Positions 52,556 through 60,783 of a stretch of 64,000 nucleotides of DNA are shown one piece after another (position 1 is the first letter of the stretch; every line of letters begins with the position of its first letter). This DNA is from an uncultured Collinsella sp. GTDB taxonomy: Bacteria > Actinomycetota > Coriobacteriia > Coriobacteriales > Coriobacteriaceae. The translations under genes and the position numbers were made by a program. Location of the stretch: NCBI GenBank assembly GCA_902479065.1, contig CABSNM010000002.1, positions 1 through 64,000 on the forward strand, written 5' to 3'. The notes below the pieces were generated by a model, which did no database searches, was not told where the DNA came from, and saw only the letters and a program-made list of their open reading frames with translations.

Positions 52556-53890
52556 CTACTCAGCAGCCTCCTCGAGCTCGGAGACATCAAACTCAAAGTC
52601 GTTACCGGGCAGAATCGCGTTGAGCACGATGCCCACCAGCGAGCCCACGGCAAGGCCGGAAAGCGAAATCGTCACGCCGCCCAACTCCAGCACGATGGCG
52701 CCGGCGGTGCTGTACGCAATGCCGAGCGAAAGCACGAGCACCAGGGCGGCCACCAGCACGTTACGGTTGTTTTGGAAATCGACCTGGTTCTCGATGAGGT
52801 TGCGGACGCCCACAGCGCTGATCATGCCGTAGAGCACAAGCGACACGCCTCCGATTACACACGCCGGCATGGCGGCAATCACGGCAGCGAACTTGGGGCA
52901 GAACGAAAGCACGATGGCGCAACACGCGGCAATGCGGATCACGCGCGGGTCGAACACGCGCGTCAGGGCGAGCACACCGGTGTTCTCGCCATAGGTGGTG
53001 TTGGCCGGAGCGCCAAAGAGCGAAGCCAGGATCGTGGCAAGACCATCGCCGAGCAGCGTGCGATGCAGACCGGGATCGGCAATGTAGTTGCGCTCGCAAG
53101 TCGAACCGATAGCAGAGATATCGCCGATATGCTCGATCATAGTTGCAAAGGCCAGCGGCATGATGGTGATGATGGCCGTCATGGCGAGGCCGCTATCGAA
53201 CTGCGGCCCAAAGAGTGCAAACACGGTGTTGTCCCACACGACGGGCAAGCCAACCCAGGGAGCGGCTGCGACGCCCGAAAAATCGACCTCGCCCAGCGCA
53301 GCGGCAACGGCATAGCTCACCACAACGCCCAGCAGAATCGGCACGATCTTGACCATGCCGCAGCCCCAAATATTGCAGATCACGATAACGGCAACGGCAA
53401 TAACAGCCACAAACCAGTTGGTCTGGCAGTTGGCAATAGCGGAGCTTGCCAGAATCAGGCCGATGGAAATGACAATGGGACCGGTCACCACCGGCGGGAA
53501 GAAGCGCATGACGCGCTTGGCGCCAAACGCGCGGAACAGAGCCGCAAGCACCGGATAGAGCAGGCCGGCACAAGCTACGCCCAGGCAGGCGTAGGGCAAA
53601 AGCTCGGCCTCGCCATTGGGCGCGATGGCGGCATAACCGGCGATAAAGGCAAACGATGAGCCCAAGAATGCGGGGACCTTACCGCGCGACAGGAAGTGGA
53701 ACAGCAGCGTACCCAGACCGGCAAACAAAAGCGTTGCCGAGACCGAAAGGCCGGTGAGCACCGGCACCAAAACGGTGGCACCAAACATGGCAAACAGGTG
53801 CTGCAGACCGAGCAGGAACATGCGCGGACGGCCGAGCGACGATGCGTCGTAGATGGCACCGGTGACAGCGGGCGCCGAGGACTGGGACAT
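52556..53890 (-). CDS. uraA: NCS2 uracil permease (UraA-like)
   Basis: This 444-residue protein has about 14 membrane segments in a 7+7 fold. Matches include GLQHLFAMFGATVLVPVLTGL, FPPVVTGPIVISIGL, AFATMIEHIGDISAIG (the conserved substrate-site Glu and His), and ANTTYGENTGVLALTRVFDP. All fit uracil/proton symporters. An acidic C-terminal tail (FEFDVSELEEAAE) follows. GAAAGGACATCC precedes the ATG. It is a single gene; no pyrR-type leader was found in the 122 bp upstream. Confidence 0.92.
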   Translation of the reverse strand: MSQSSAPAVTGAIYDASSLGRPRMFLLGLQHLFAMFGATVLVPVLTGLSVSATLLFAGLGTLLFHFLSRGKVPAFLGSSFAFIAGYAAIAPNGEAELLPYACLGVACAGLLYPVLAALFRAFGAKRVMRFFPPVVTGPIVISIGLILASSAIANCQTNWFVAVIAVAVIVICNIWGCGMVKIVPILLGVVVSYAVAAALGEVDFSGVAAAPWVGLPVVWDNTVFALFGPQFDSGLAMTAIITIMPLAFATMIEHIGDISAIGSTCERNYIADPGLHRTLLGDGLATILASLFGAPANTTYGENTGVLALTRVFDPRVIRIAACCAIVLSFCPKFAAVIAAMPACVIGGVSLVLYGMISAVGVRNLIENQVDFQNNRNVLVAALVLVLSLGIAYSTAGAIVLELGGVTISLSGLAVGSLVGIVLNAILPGNDFEFDVSELEEAAE

Positions 53891-54012
53891 GGATGTCCTT
53901 TCGAATGGAAGGGCGATCAGGCATATCGGATAACCTGCCCGAACGATACGATCCGAACCATTGTACGCGATACGCTATGCCTCGCACGCGCCGTCACCTG
54001 CAAACGCTAGCG

Positions 54013-55146
54013 CTATTTCCAAACGCGCTCGGCAATGCGCTTGACCAGCGCGATCTTTGCCCATTGCTCGTCCTCGGTCAGCTTGTTGCCAATCTCGCAG
54101 CTGGCAAAGCCACACTGCGGAGACAGATACAGGTTCTCGAGCGGCACGTACTTTGCAGCCTCGCGGATGCGCTCGACGATAACGTCCTCGTTCTCGAGCT
54201 CTGCCGCCTTGGTGGTCACCAAGCCCAGCACGACCTTCTTGCCGGGAGCAACATACTTCAGCGGCTCAAAACCACCGGCGCGCGGCGTGTCGAACTCCAG
54301 ATAGAACGCATCGACATCCTCGTTTGCGAACAGGTACGGCGCGATGGGGTCATAGCCGCCCTCGAAGGCATAGGTGGAGTGGTAGTTGCCGCGGCACACA
54401 TGCGTGTTGATGACCAGATCGTCGGGCTTGTCCGCGATGGCGGCATTGTTGAGCGCCACGCCCAGCTCGCTTACCTTTTGCAGGTCGACCGGGCTCATGC
54501 CGGTTTTGGCGACAAAATCGGTATCGCAGTAGATGCCCCAGGTGCAGTCATCAAACTGGATGTTACGGCAGCCTGCTGCGTACAGGTCGGCAATCACCGT
54601 GCGATAAGCAGCTGCAATGGCGTCGGCAAGTTCCTCATCGGTCTTATAGACGGCGCGCAGGCTCTCCTGCTGGCCATCGCAGCGATCTAGCGTGACCTCG
54701 GAGAACGTCTGGATCGGCGCCGGAATGGTTTGCCGCGCGACCTGGCCCTCCCCCTCAAGCGCCTTGACGAACTTAAAATGTTCCACGAACGGATGGCTCT
54801 CGCCGCTGATGGGGCCGGTCACCACGGCAGTATCGGCCGTGGTCTCCTCGTCATGGAACATATAACCAGTGCGTGAGGTGCGGCGCTCAATGCCGTTAAG
54901 GCCCCACATAAAATCGAGGTGCCAGTAGCTGCGGCGGAACTCGCCATCGGTGATAACCTGCAAACCGGCGGCCTTTTGCTTAGCCACCAAATCGCGAATG
55001 GCGTCGTCCTCGACGGCCTTAAGGCCGGCGGCGTCGAGTGTGCCCGCGGCATAGGCGGCACGTGCATCCTTTACAGCCTGCGGACGAAGAAAGCTACCGA
55101 CGATATCGGCGCGAAACGGCGCGTTCGGTTGAATCAAAGTGCTCAT
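54013..55146 (-). CDS. MetE-like cobalamin-independent methyltransferase, YxjG/YxjH type
   Basis: This 377-residue protein is the C-terminal half of MetE alone: ADIVGSFLRP, VITDGEFRRSYWHLDF, the substrate loop YAAGCRNIQFDDCTWG, and the metal ligands INTHVCRGNYHS, FYLEFD and LYLSPQCGFASC. Half-MetE proteins of this kind (YxjG/YxjH) probably move methyl groups to homocysteine from a donor other than polyglutamyl-folate. ATG 55146 after AGGGAGATATCT is the start. A LysR gene lies upstream on the same strand, and two palindromes lie in the gap. Confidence 0.88.
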   Translation of the reverse strand: MSTLIQPNAPFRADIVGSFLRPQAVKDARAAYAAGTLDAAGLKAVEDDAIRDLVAKQKAAGLQVITDGEFRRSYWHLDFMWGLNGIERRTSRTGYMFHDEETTADTAVVTGPISGESHPFVEHFKFVKALEGEGQVARQTIPAPIQTFSEVTLDRCDGQQESLRAVYKTDEELADAIAAAYRTVIADLYAAGCRNIQFDDCTWGIYCDTDFVAKTGMSPVDLQKVSELGVALNNAAIADKPDDLVINTHVCRGNYHSTYAFEGGYDPIAPYLFANEDVDAFYLEFDTPRAGGFEPLKYVAPGKKVVLGLVTTKAAELENEDVIVERIREAAKYVPLENLYLSPQCGFASCEIGNKLTEDEQWAKIALVKRIAERVWK

Positions 55147-55186
55147 AGATATCTCCCTTTGCATTGGTTGCTTTACTGGGACAGAG

Positions 55187-55255
55187 TATGAGCGCTCATA
55201 TGGCCATCGTAAAATATACATTTATAACAGTTTGATATAGATGTTTCCTATATCA
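55187..55255. promoter_or_regulatory. Two palindromes upstream of the MetE-like gene
   Basis: TATGAGCGCTCATA (55187-55200, perfect) and TGATATAG-N7-CTATATCA (55233-55255, perfect arms with a 7-base spacer) lie 41-109 bp before the MetE-like start. The second has the T-N11-A layout of LysR sites, and a LysR gene is adjacent. Confidence 0.55.
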
Positions 55256-55301
55256 GTCTGGACTGCCATAAAGAGATTTGACCCGCGCGGAGCACAGCAG
55301 C

Positions 55302-56198
55302 CTAGATATGCTGGCGAATCGCGTCGATATAGGCCCGCCCGTAGCGCGTAAGTGTCGTGTTCTTGCGCGTGATAATGCCGATCTCCATGTACTCGTCTAC
55401 ATCGAGCGGAATCGAGATAATACCGGGGCCGTTAAGTTCATGGCTGATCACGCCCGAGCACACCGTGTAGCCGTTGAGGCCCATGACCAGGTTGAACAAC
55501 GTCGCACGGTCACGCACGCGGATATTCTTGCGGCGCTCAAAGGTCGAGGTCAGCTCCTCAGAATAGTAGAACGAGTTATAGCTGCCCTGCTCGTAAGACA
55601 AAAACGGGTAGTCTTCCAAGTCCTCGAGCGTCACGCTGGAGCGGCCCGCCAGCGGATGGTCGGCGCATACGAAGACATGCGGCGTGGCGCAGAAGAGTCC
55701 CTCGAATACGAGCTCGTTGGCGGCGAGCATGCGCTCAATGACCTCACGATTGTGCTCCGACAGATACAGGATGCCGAGCTCGCTTTTCATATGCGCGACG
55801 TCCTCGATAATCTCGTGGGTCTGTTCCTCGCGCAGGGTAAAGTCGTAGCGCGCGGCATCGAACTCGCGGATCACGTCGACAAACGCGTTGACGGCAAAGG
55901 AATAATGCTGGCAGCTCACACTAAAGTGCGGCACCTGCTCGGATGCGCCCTTGTACTTGCCCTCGAGCAGGTCGGCCTGGTCGAGTACCTGGCGCGCATA
56001 GCCCAAGAAGGTCTCGCCTTCCTCGGACACAATGACGCCCTTGTTGGTGCGCTCAAAGATGTGCACACCCATCTCGTTTTCGAGATCGCGAATCGACGCG
56101 GTAATCGAAGGCTGCGACACAAAGAGCCGGCGCGAGGCCTCGGTAATGCTGCCGCATTCGGCAACTTTGACGACATATCTGAGCTGCTGGAGCTTCAT
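55302..56198 (-). CDS. LysR-family regulator of the MetE-like gene
   Basis: This 298-residue protein starts at ATG 56198 (MKLQQLRYVVKVAECGSITEASRRLFVSQPSITASIRDLE), the LysR helix-turn-helix, close to CysB/YwbI-like regulators. The effector domain follows (FSVSCQHYSFAVNAFVDVIREF, then ELGILYLSEHNREV, PLAGRSSVTLEDL). The frame upstream of 56198 is not coding. It lies 10 bp after the HAD gene and upstream of the MetE-like gene, so it probably senses sulfur or methionine state. AAGGAGACAGCC precedes its ATG. Confidence 0.88.
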   Translation of the reverse strand: MKLQQLRYVVKVAECGSITEASRRLFVSQPSITASIRDLENEMGVHIFERTNKGVIVSEEGETFLGYARQVLDQADLLEGKYKGASEQVPHFSVSCQHYSFAVNAFVDVIREFDAARYDFTLREEQTHEIIEDVAHMKSELGILYLSEHNREVIERMLAANELVFEGLFCATPHVFVCADHPLAGRSSVTLEDLEDYPFLSYEQGSYNSFYYSEELTSTFERRKNIRVRDRATLFNLVMGLNGYTVCSGVISHELNGPGIISIPLDVDEYMEIGIITRKNTTLTRYGRAYIDAIRQHI

Positions 56199-56208
56199 GG
56201 CTGTCTCC

Positions 56209-57117
56209 TTAGCTGTTAGTGAGATTCGCGTCGGCAGTACCCGGCAGGCGCATAAACGGCGGCATCTCCCCCGTCGCGGCGCAGGCGGCAATCTGATGCA
56301 GGACTCCGGCGACCGCATCATCCACCGCGGCGCCGATATGCCAGCGCGCGGCAGCCGTGACGGCCTCGTTGGCATTGGCGACTGCAACGGAGTTGGGAAC
56401 GGCATCGATCATGGGCAGATCGTTATCGGAATCGCCAAATACGGCCACCTCGTCGGGCGTCAGGCTCAAGGCGCGCGCCAGCTCCAGCGCAGCGCAGCCC
56501 TTGTCCCAACCATCCGGAAGGATGTCGAACAGGCGCACTCGATTGTTGGGAAACACAAGCGAGAGTTCCGGCACCTCAACGGCAACGCGCTCGCGTAGCT
56601 CCGCGAGCTCCTCACGCGAACGGGCACTCCAGATATTCGCCTTAAACACCGGCGCGCCATCGACGACGGGACGACACGGGGCCTCTTCGCCTTTGAGCCA
56701 CGCATTGCCGCCCGACTCCATAGCGCGACGCACACGCTCGGGATTGCTCGTCACGCAATAGGCATCGTTGCCCCAAAAGTCATCGCCCAGGCTGTAGACT
56801 TTTAGAAATGTATCGTCGGTCTCTTGCTCCAGATAGTCAGCCAAACGCATCAGAGCATCGTTGTCGATTGCGCGCGAAGCGACTACTTCGCCGTCGACAA
56901 ACATCACCTGGCCGTTACAGAACGCACCGGTCGAAAAACACTCGGAACGGTTTTTGAACATCCAGCCCATCGCGGACGGCTGACGACCCGAAACCGGCCC
57001 AAAGTGCAGACCCGCCGCCTGCATGGCATGAATACCCTCAATGGCGTAGTCGCTGGCGCCGTCATGCCCGGCTGGAATCAGCGTATCGTCCATATCGGTC
57101 AGCACAAGTTTAATCAT
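56209..57117 (-). CDS. HAD-superfamily hydrolase, Cof type
   Basis: This 302-residue protein has all four HAD motifs: LVLTDMDDTL (Asp8, Asp10), VSGRQPSAMG, the lysine region GWDKGCAAL, and VAVFGDSDNDLPMI. The C2-type cap between motif I and the lysine places it in the Cof/YidA group, acting on sugar phosphates or nucleotide-like substrates. It is 10 bp upstream of the LysR gene on the same strand, so they share a transcript. A 35-bp repeat copy lies just upstream of the start. Confidence 0.9.
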   Translation of the reverse strand: MIKLVLTDMDDTLIPAGHDGASDYAIEGIHAMQAAGLHFGPVSGRQPSAMGWMFKNRSECFSTGAFCNGQVMFVDGEVVASRAIDNDALMRLADYLEQETDDTFLKVYSLGDDFWGNDAYCVTSNPERVRRAMESGGNAWLKGEEAPCRPVVDGAPVFKANIWSARSREELAELRERVAVEVPELSLVFPNNRVRLFDILPDGWDKGCAALELARALSLTPDEVAVFGDSDNDLPMIDAVPNSVAVANANEAVTAAARWHIGAAVDDAVAGVLHQIAACAATGEMPPFMRLPGTADANLTNS

Positions 57118-57154
57118 AAGGCCCCCATTCGTATCGGTCCTACCTATTGTAACG

Positions 57155-57189
57155 ACCTGCCAAAATAAACCTGTCCCTTTTTGGCAGGT
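57155..57189. repeat. 35-bp palindromic repeat (copy B)
   Basis: It is the exact reverse complement of copy A at 6653-6687, about 50 kb apart. It lies between the HAD gene (minus) and the TPP riboswitch (plus). Confidence 0.85.
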
Positions 57190-57215
57190 GCGCTAGTATA
57201 GGGAACAACAGATTC

Positions 57216-57350
57216 GATGCGGGAGTGCCGGCGGTGCAAACCACAAGGCTGAGAGGGCATGGGGCCCAATCCTTTGAACCTGTCAGTTAATGCTGGCGTA
57301 GGGAGCATGCCGCCTTTACAGGGGCGCTGTCTATGCACAGCGCCCCTTTT
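57216..57350 (+). ncRNA. TPP riboswitch (THI element) with terminator
   Basis: The aptamer has the conserved pieces of the TPP class: GGGAGTGC near 57221, CTGAGAGGG near 57249, CCTTTGAACCTGTCAGTTAA (57271-57290), then TGCTGGCGTAGGGAGCA. A hairpin AGGGGCGCTGT/ACAGCGCCCCT followed by TTTT (57320-57350) is the expression platform. TPP binding should favour this terminator and shut off thiM, the thiamine-binding gene and thiE. Confidence 0.93.
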
Positions 57351-57372
57351 CTATGCCAAGGAGGCATGTGCA

Positions 57373-58212
57373 GTGATTGATTCGGAACAGCTTAAGCAAC
57401 ATATGGTCAAGGCCGTAGAGGAAATTCGCGCCACCAATCCGATGGCCGGCTCCATCACCAACACGGTGACGATCGACTTTGTCGCCAACGCACAGCTCGC
57501 CGTGGGCGGATCGGCCGCCATGGTCTATCTGCCCGACGAGGGCGAAGCGCTCGTTGCCGGCGGCGGCGCCATCTATCTCAACATGGGCACGCTCTTCCCC
57601 ATCTACGAGCAGACAATTCCCCGCGCGGCCAAGGCGGCACACGACGCCGGCAAGCCCTGGGTGCTCGATCCGGTGGGCCTGGGCATCGGTAGCCTGCGCA
57701 CCCAGTTGGTAAACGAACTCAAGCAGTACAAGCCCGCCATCGTGCGCGGCAACGCCTCCGAGATCATCGCGCTCGCCGGCCTGTGGGGTCTTGAGGGCGA
57801 GGCGGCCGATCTGAGCCGCGTGCGCGGTGTCGATACCACCGACACGGTAGACGCTGCCCGCGATGCCGCCGTGGCGCTCGCCCGCTACACCGGCGGCGCC
57901 GTTGTGGTCTCGGGCGAAGTCGACCTGATTACCGATGGCACAACCGTGGCCAAGTCCCACGGCGGCAGCCCGCTCATGTCCAAGATCACCGGTTGCGGCT
58001 GCTCGCAGGGCGGCGTGCTGGCCGTGTATGCCTGCGCCGCCGACCCGTTTACGGCAGCCATCTGCGGCACCGCGGTCTACAACGTTGCCGGCACGCGTGC
58101 CGCCGCTGTCGCCGACGCCCCGGCAAGCTTTAAGGTCGCCTTTATCGACGAGCTCTACCGCGCGAGCGCCCAGGACATCGCCAACAACCAGCTCGAGCTC
58201 GAGGAGGCGTAA
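57373..58212 (+). CDS. thiM: Hydroxyethylthiazole kinase ThiM
   Basis: This 279-residue ribokinase-fold protein has SITNTVTIDFVANAQLAVGGSAAM, LNMGTLFP, WVLDPVGLGIG, the NASEI loop (VRGNASEIIAL), and the anion-hole end ITGCGCSQGG near the catalytic cysteine. It phosphorylates salvaged hydroxyethylthiazole for thiamine synthesis. AAGGAGGCATGTGCA before GTG 57373 sets the start; the longer frame from 57259 runs into the riboswitch. It is first in the operon with the thiamine-binding protein gene and thiE. Confidence 0.93.
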   Translation: MIDSEQLKQHMVKAVEEIRATNPMAGSITNTVTIDFVANAQLAVGGSAAMVYLPDEGEALVAGGGAIYLNMGTLFPIYEQTIPRAAKAAHDAGKPWVLDPVGLGIGSLRTQLVNELKQYKPAIVRGNASEIIALAGLWGLEGEAADLSRVRGVDTTDTVDAARDAAVALARYTGGAVVVSGEVDLITDGTTVAKSHGGSPLMSKITGCGCSQGGVLAVYACAADPFTAAICGTAVYNVAGTRAAAVADAPASFKVAFIDELYRASAQDIANNQLELEEA

Positions 58213-58215
58213 GCC

Positions 58216-58542
58216 ATGTCCGAGCCCGCAACCAATGCCGGAATGAACACGCTCATCGCCGTGGCCATCGCCCCGTGCGGCACCGGCGACGAGCTGTCCG
58301 CCGAGGTCGCCGAGGTCGTGCGCGTCATACGCGAGAGCGGCCTTCCCAACCGCACCACCTCGATGTTCACCGAGATCGAGGGCGACTGGGACGAGGTCAT
58401 GCAGGTCGTGCGCGACGCAACCTTTGTGTTGGCGAGCAAGGGAATCCGCACCGAAGTCGTGCTCAAAGCCGATATTCGGCCCGGATTTACCGACACCATG
58501 ACCGGCAAGCTCGAGCGCATGGAAGCACAGATCAAGAAGTAG
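58216..58542 (+). CDS. Thiamine-binding protein, MTH1187/YkoF-like
   Basis: This 108-residue protein fits the MTH1187 ferredoxin-like fold: LIAVAIAPCGTGDELSAEVAEVVRVI, then TTSMFTEIEGDWDEVMQVV, then GIRTEVVLKADIRPG. Members bind thiamine or its precursors (YkoF does so in Bacillus). It lies between thiM and thiE behind the TPP riboswitch, which supports a thiamine role as a carrier or part of an importer. Gaps to neighbours are 3 and 11 bp. Confidence 0.9.
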   Translation: MSEPATNAGMNTLIAVAIAPCGTGDELSAEVAEVVRVIRESGLPNRTTSMFTEIEGDWDEVMQVVRDATFVLASKGIRTEVVLKADIRPGFTDTMTGKLERMEAQIKK

Positions 58543-58553
58543 GAGGAAGCACG

Positions 58554-59249
58554 ATGAGCATCCGCGACAACCTTGATATCTCGGCCTATCTGGTACTCGG
58601 CCCCGAAAACACCCTCGGGCGCCCCGTGGGCGATGTGGTGGCCCAGGCGCTCGACGCAGGCTTTACCTGTATCCAGGTGCGCTCCAAGGTGGCAAGCGCC
58701 CGCGAGATCATTGCACTGACCGGCGACGCCGCGCAGGCAATCGCACAGGCTGGCAAGACCGGTCAGGTCGCCCTGTTAATCGACGACCGTCTGGACTGTG
58801 TACTCGCCGCGCGCGAGCAGGGCATTGCCGTCGACGGCGTGCACGTAGGCCAGAGCGACATTCCCGTCGAGGTCTGCCGCAAGCTGCTGGGCCCCGATGC
58901 CATTGTGGGCCTTTCGGCCCGTTGCGAGGAGATGCTCGAGTACGTCAAGACCGCCGACATGAGCCTGGTCGACTACCTGGGCATCGGCCCGCTCCACGAG
59001 ACCGAGACCAAGCGCGACTGCGGACGCGCGGCCGACGGCTCTATCATCACCAAGAGCTTTGAGGACCTGGCCGCACTCCACGCGGCAAGCCCCGTGCCCA
59101 TCGTGGTGGGCGGCGGCGTCAAGACGGCCGACCTGCCGCAGCTCAAGGCCACCGGCGTCGACGGCTTCTTTGTGGTGAGTGCCGTCTGCAGCGCCGATGA
59201 CCCCTACGCCGCGGCCAAGGAGCTCGTCGACACTTGGCAGCAGGCATAG
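58554..59249 (+). CDS. thiE: Thiamine phosphate synthase ThiE
   Basis: This 231-residue (beta/alpha)8 protein has FTCIQVRSKVASAREII, VALLIDDRLD, DGVHVGQSDIPVE, YLGIGPLHETETKR and VGGGVKTADLPQL. It joins HMP-PP and thiazole phosphate to make thiamine phosphate. The usual LRxK motif of the first loop reads IQVRSK here, a normal variant. AGGAGGAAGCACG precedes the ATG. It is the last gene of the riboswitch operon; thiD (HMP kinase) is not in the window. Confidence 0.93.
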   Translation: MSIRDNLDISAYLVLGPENTLGRPVGDVVAQALDAGFTCIQVRSKVASAREIIALTGDAAQAIAQAGKTGQVALLIDDRLDCVLAAREQGIAVDGVHVGQSDIPVEVCRKLLGPDAIVGLSARCEEMLEYVKTADMSLVDYLGIGPLHETETKRDCGRAADGSIITKSFEDLAALHAASPVPIVVGGGVKTADLPQLKATGVDGFFVVSAVCSADDPYAAAKELVDTWQQA

Positions 59250-59293
59250 GCATAAGCCGAGCAGCTGATCCGCAGCCTCACATCTTCAGCAAT

Positions 59294-59339
59294 GGAAAGC
59301 GCATCCCAGTTTGGACCTCCATTCCGGGATGCGCTTTCC
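59294..59339. terminator. Terminator between thiE and the patatin gene
   Basis: GGAAAGCGCATCCC and GGGATGCGCTTTCC are perfect 14-bp arms with an 18-base loop, 44 bp after thiE and 22 bp from the convergent patatin stop. Confidence 0.7.
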
Positions 59340-59361
59340 GCCGAGATGGCGGCAGCGGCCT

Positions 59362-60231
59362 CTACCCTGCCAGATATGTCTCCAGTGCCGGCAAGGTCGC
59401 CTCAGCATCGCGACGACCAATCTGATAGATGCGCTCGAGCTCATCGGGCTCGCGGCACAGCGACGGCACTTTCACCGATTCGCTCGGACGCACCACAAAG
59501 ATATCGCCGGCGGCCTCACGACGTGCCAAATCATCGAGCGTGGCATTGTAGACCTCATGCCGATGCTCAAGCGCTGCGACAAACTCCGGATAGTGACGGA
59601 ACACGCGACGCAGCATAGGCATCACGCTGTTGGGCCGCTTCACAAAGCCCGCCGGCTGCGTGAGCACCACGATATTGCGGTCATACCCCTGAGCAAACAG
59701 CCATGCACTGGGAATAGAATCAGCCACGCCGCCATCCAGGTACTTGCGGCCCTCAATGGCGACAGGACGCGTCGCCACGGGAATTGCCGACGACGCCCGG
59801 ATCCACTCGATATCGCGCTCGTCGCCATACGGCAGGTCGTGGTAGACGGCCTTGCCCGTCTCGATATCGGTACACACGCACGTAAATCGCATGGGGCAGG
59901 CGCGATACGCCTCCAAGTCGATGGGATCGCGCTCGATAGGCACCTCGTGATAAGCAAAGTCGGCATTGAACATATCGCCGGTTCGCAGCCAGCTGGTCAC
60001 GCTCGCATAGCGCTTGTCGGCGCAATAGGCCTTGTTATAGCGAATGGCGCGGCCGATCTGGCGCGATTTAAAGTTGTAGCCAAATGCCGCGCCCGCCGAG
60101 ACGCCCACCATATGGTCGCAGGTCAAACCGTGCTCCATCCAAACGTCGAGCACGCCCGCCGTATACATACCGCGGTAGCCGCCTCCCTCGAGCGCCAGCC
60201 CCACCGTGCGCGTCATATTTGACTGTGCCAT
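59362..60231 (-). CDS. Patatin-like phospholipase
   Basis: This 289-residue protein carries the oxyanion loop LEGGGYRGMYTAGVLD, the nucleophile elbow VGVSAGAAFG and the Asp motif YLDGGVADSIP. These form a complete Ser-Asp dyad of bacterial patatins, acting on phospholipids or other acyl esters. ATG 60231 with GGAACGGAG upstream is the start; the longer frame from 60315 lacks one. There is no signal peptide, so action is cytoplasmic or membrane-inner. It is a single gene. Confidence 0.9.
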   Translation of the reverse strand: MAQSNMTRTVGLALEGGGYRGMYTAGVLDVWMEHGLTCDHMVGVSAGAAFGYNFKSRQIGRAIRYNKAYCADKRYASVTSWLRTGDMFNADFAYHEVPIERDPIDLEAYRACPMRFTCVCTDIETGKAVYHDLPYGDERDIEWIRASSAIPVATRPVAIEGRKYLDGGVADSIPSAWLFAQGYDRNIVVLTQPAGFVKRPNSVMPMLRRVFRHYPEFVAALEHRHEVYNATLDDLARREAAGDIFVVRPSESVKVPSLCREPDELERIYQIGRRDAEATLPALETYLAG

Positions 60232-60359
60232 GCGACCATCTCCGTTCCTGCGTTTTAAACCGGGACAAGTATACCCGTCAACATATATCGTCCCAGTCGC
60301 ATTTTTATCGAACATCGCATCGTCGCGCTACCGCCTGTCGAATAATAGCCGCCCACAGC

Positions 60360-60656
60360 ATGTGCACCCATATCCCCGCACTCGAGGAAAGCGGCTTTAT
60401 GGTGACGCTCGACAAGCACATTTGGCAGATTGTGCCCACCGACCGCGATCAAGGCCGCAGCACGCAAATCATTTCATCGATGCTCGAAATGGCGCAGTCG
60501 CTCCATCTGCCCGTCGTGGTCGAAGGCGTCGAGACAAATGAGCAGGCGAACATGCTACGACAAATGGGCGCCCGCTACGCTCAGGGCTTCCTCTACTACC
60601 GCCCCATGCAGGCGAAGGATTTTGAGGCATTGCTCGATGGCGGCAATAACAACTGA
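60360..60656 (+). pseudogene. Remnant of an EAL-domain gene with internal deletion
   Basis: The 98 residues start with IPALEESGFMVTLDKHIWQI, which matches an EAL region right after the conserved Pro-Glu helix. They then jump to QIISSMLEMAQSLHLPVVVEGVETNEQANMLRQMG and GFLYYRPM, the end of the domain. The middle, about 120 residues with the metal-binding Asp and Lys, is missing, and the EAL start is also missing. It therefore cannot be an active c-di-GMP phosphodiesterase. It is next to the GGDEF gene on the same strand, which suggests a former partner. ATG 60360 has no clear ribosome site. Confidence 0.7.
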
Positions 60657-60714
60657 TACGCTCGCGCGCAAAACGCCACCGTCGAAGGGGATATTTGTCT
60701 CCATTAGCTAACTT

Positions 60715-60745
60715 ATATCCCCAATTCAAACCGAATTGGGGATAT
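60715..60745. promoter_or_regulatory. Hairpin upstream of the GGDEF gene
   Basis: ATATCCCCAATTC and GAATTGGGGATAT are perfect 13-bp arms around AAACC, 39-69 bp before the start. It could be a terminator for the EAL remnant or an operator/leader stem. Confidence 0.55.
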
Positions 60746-60783
60746 GATACAAACCGTTGTTCCGCCCAAGGAGGTTATCCATC

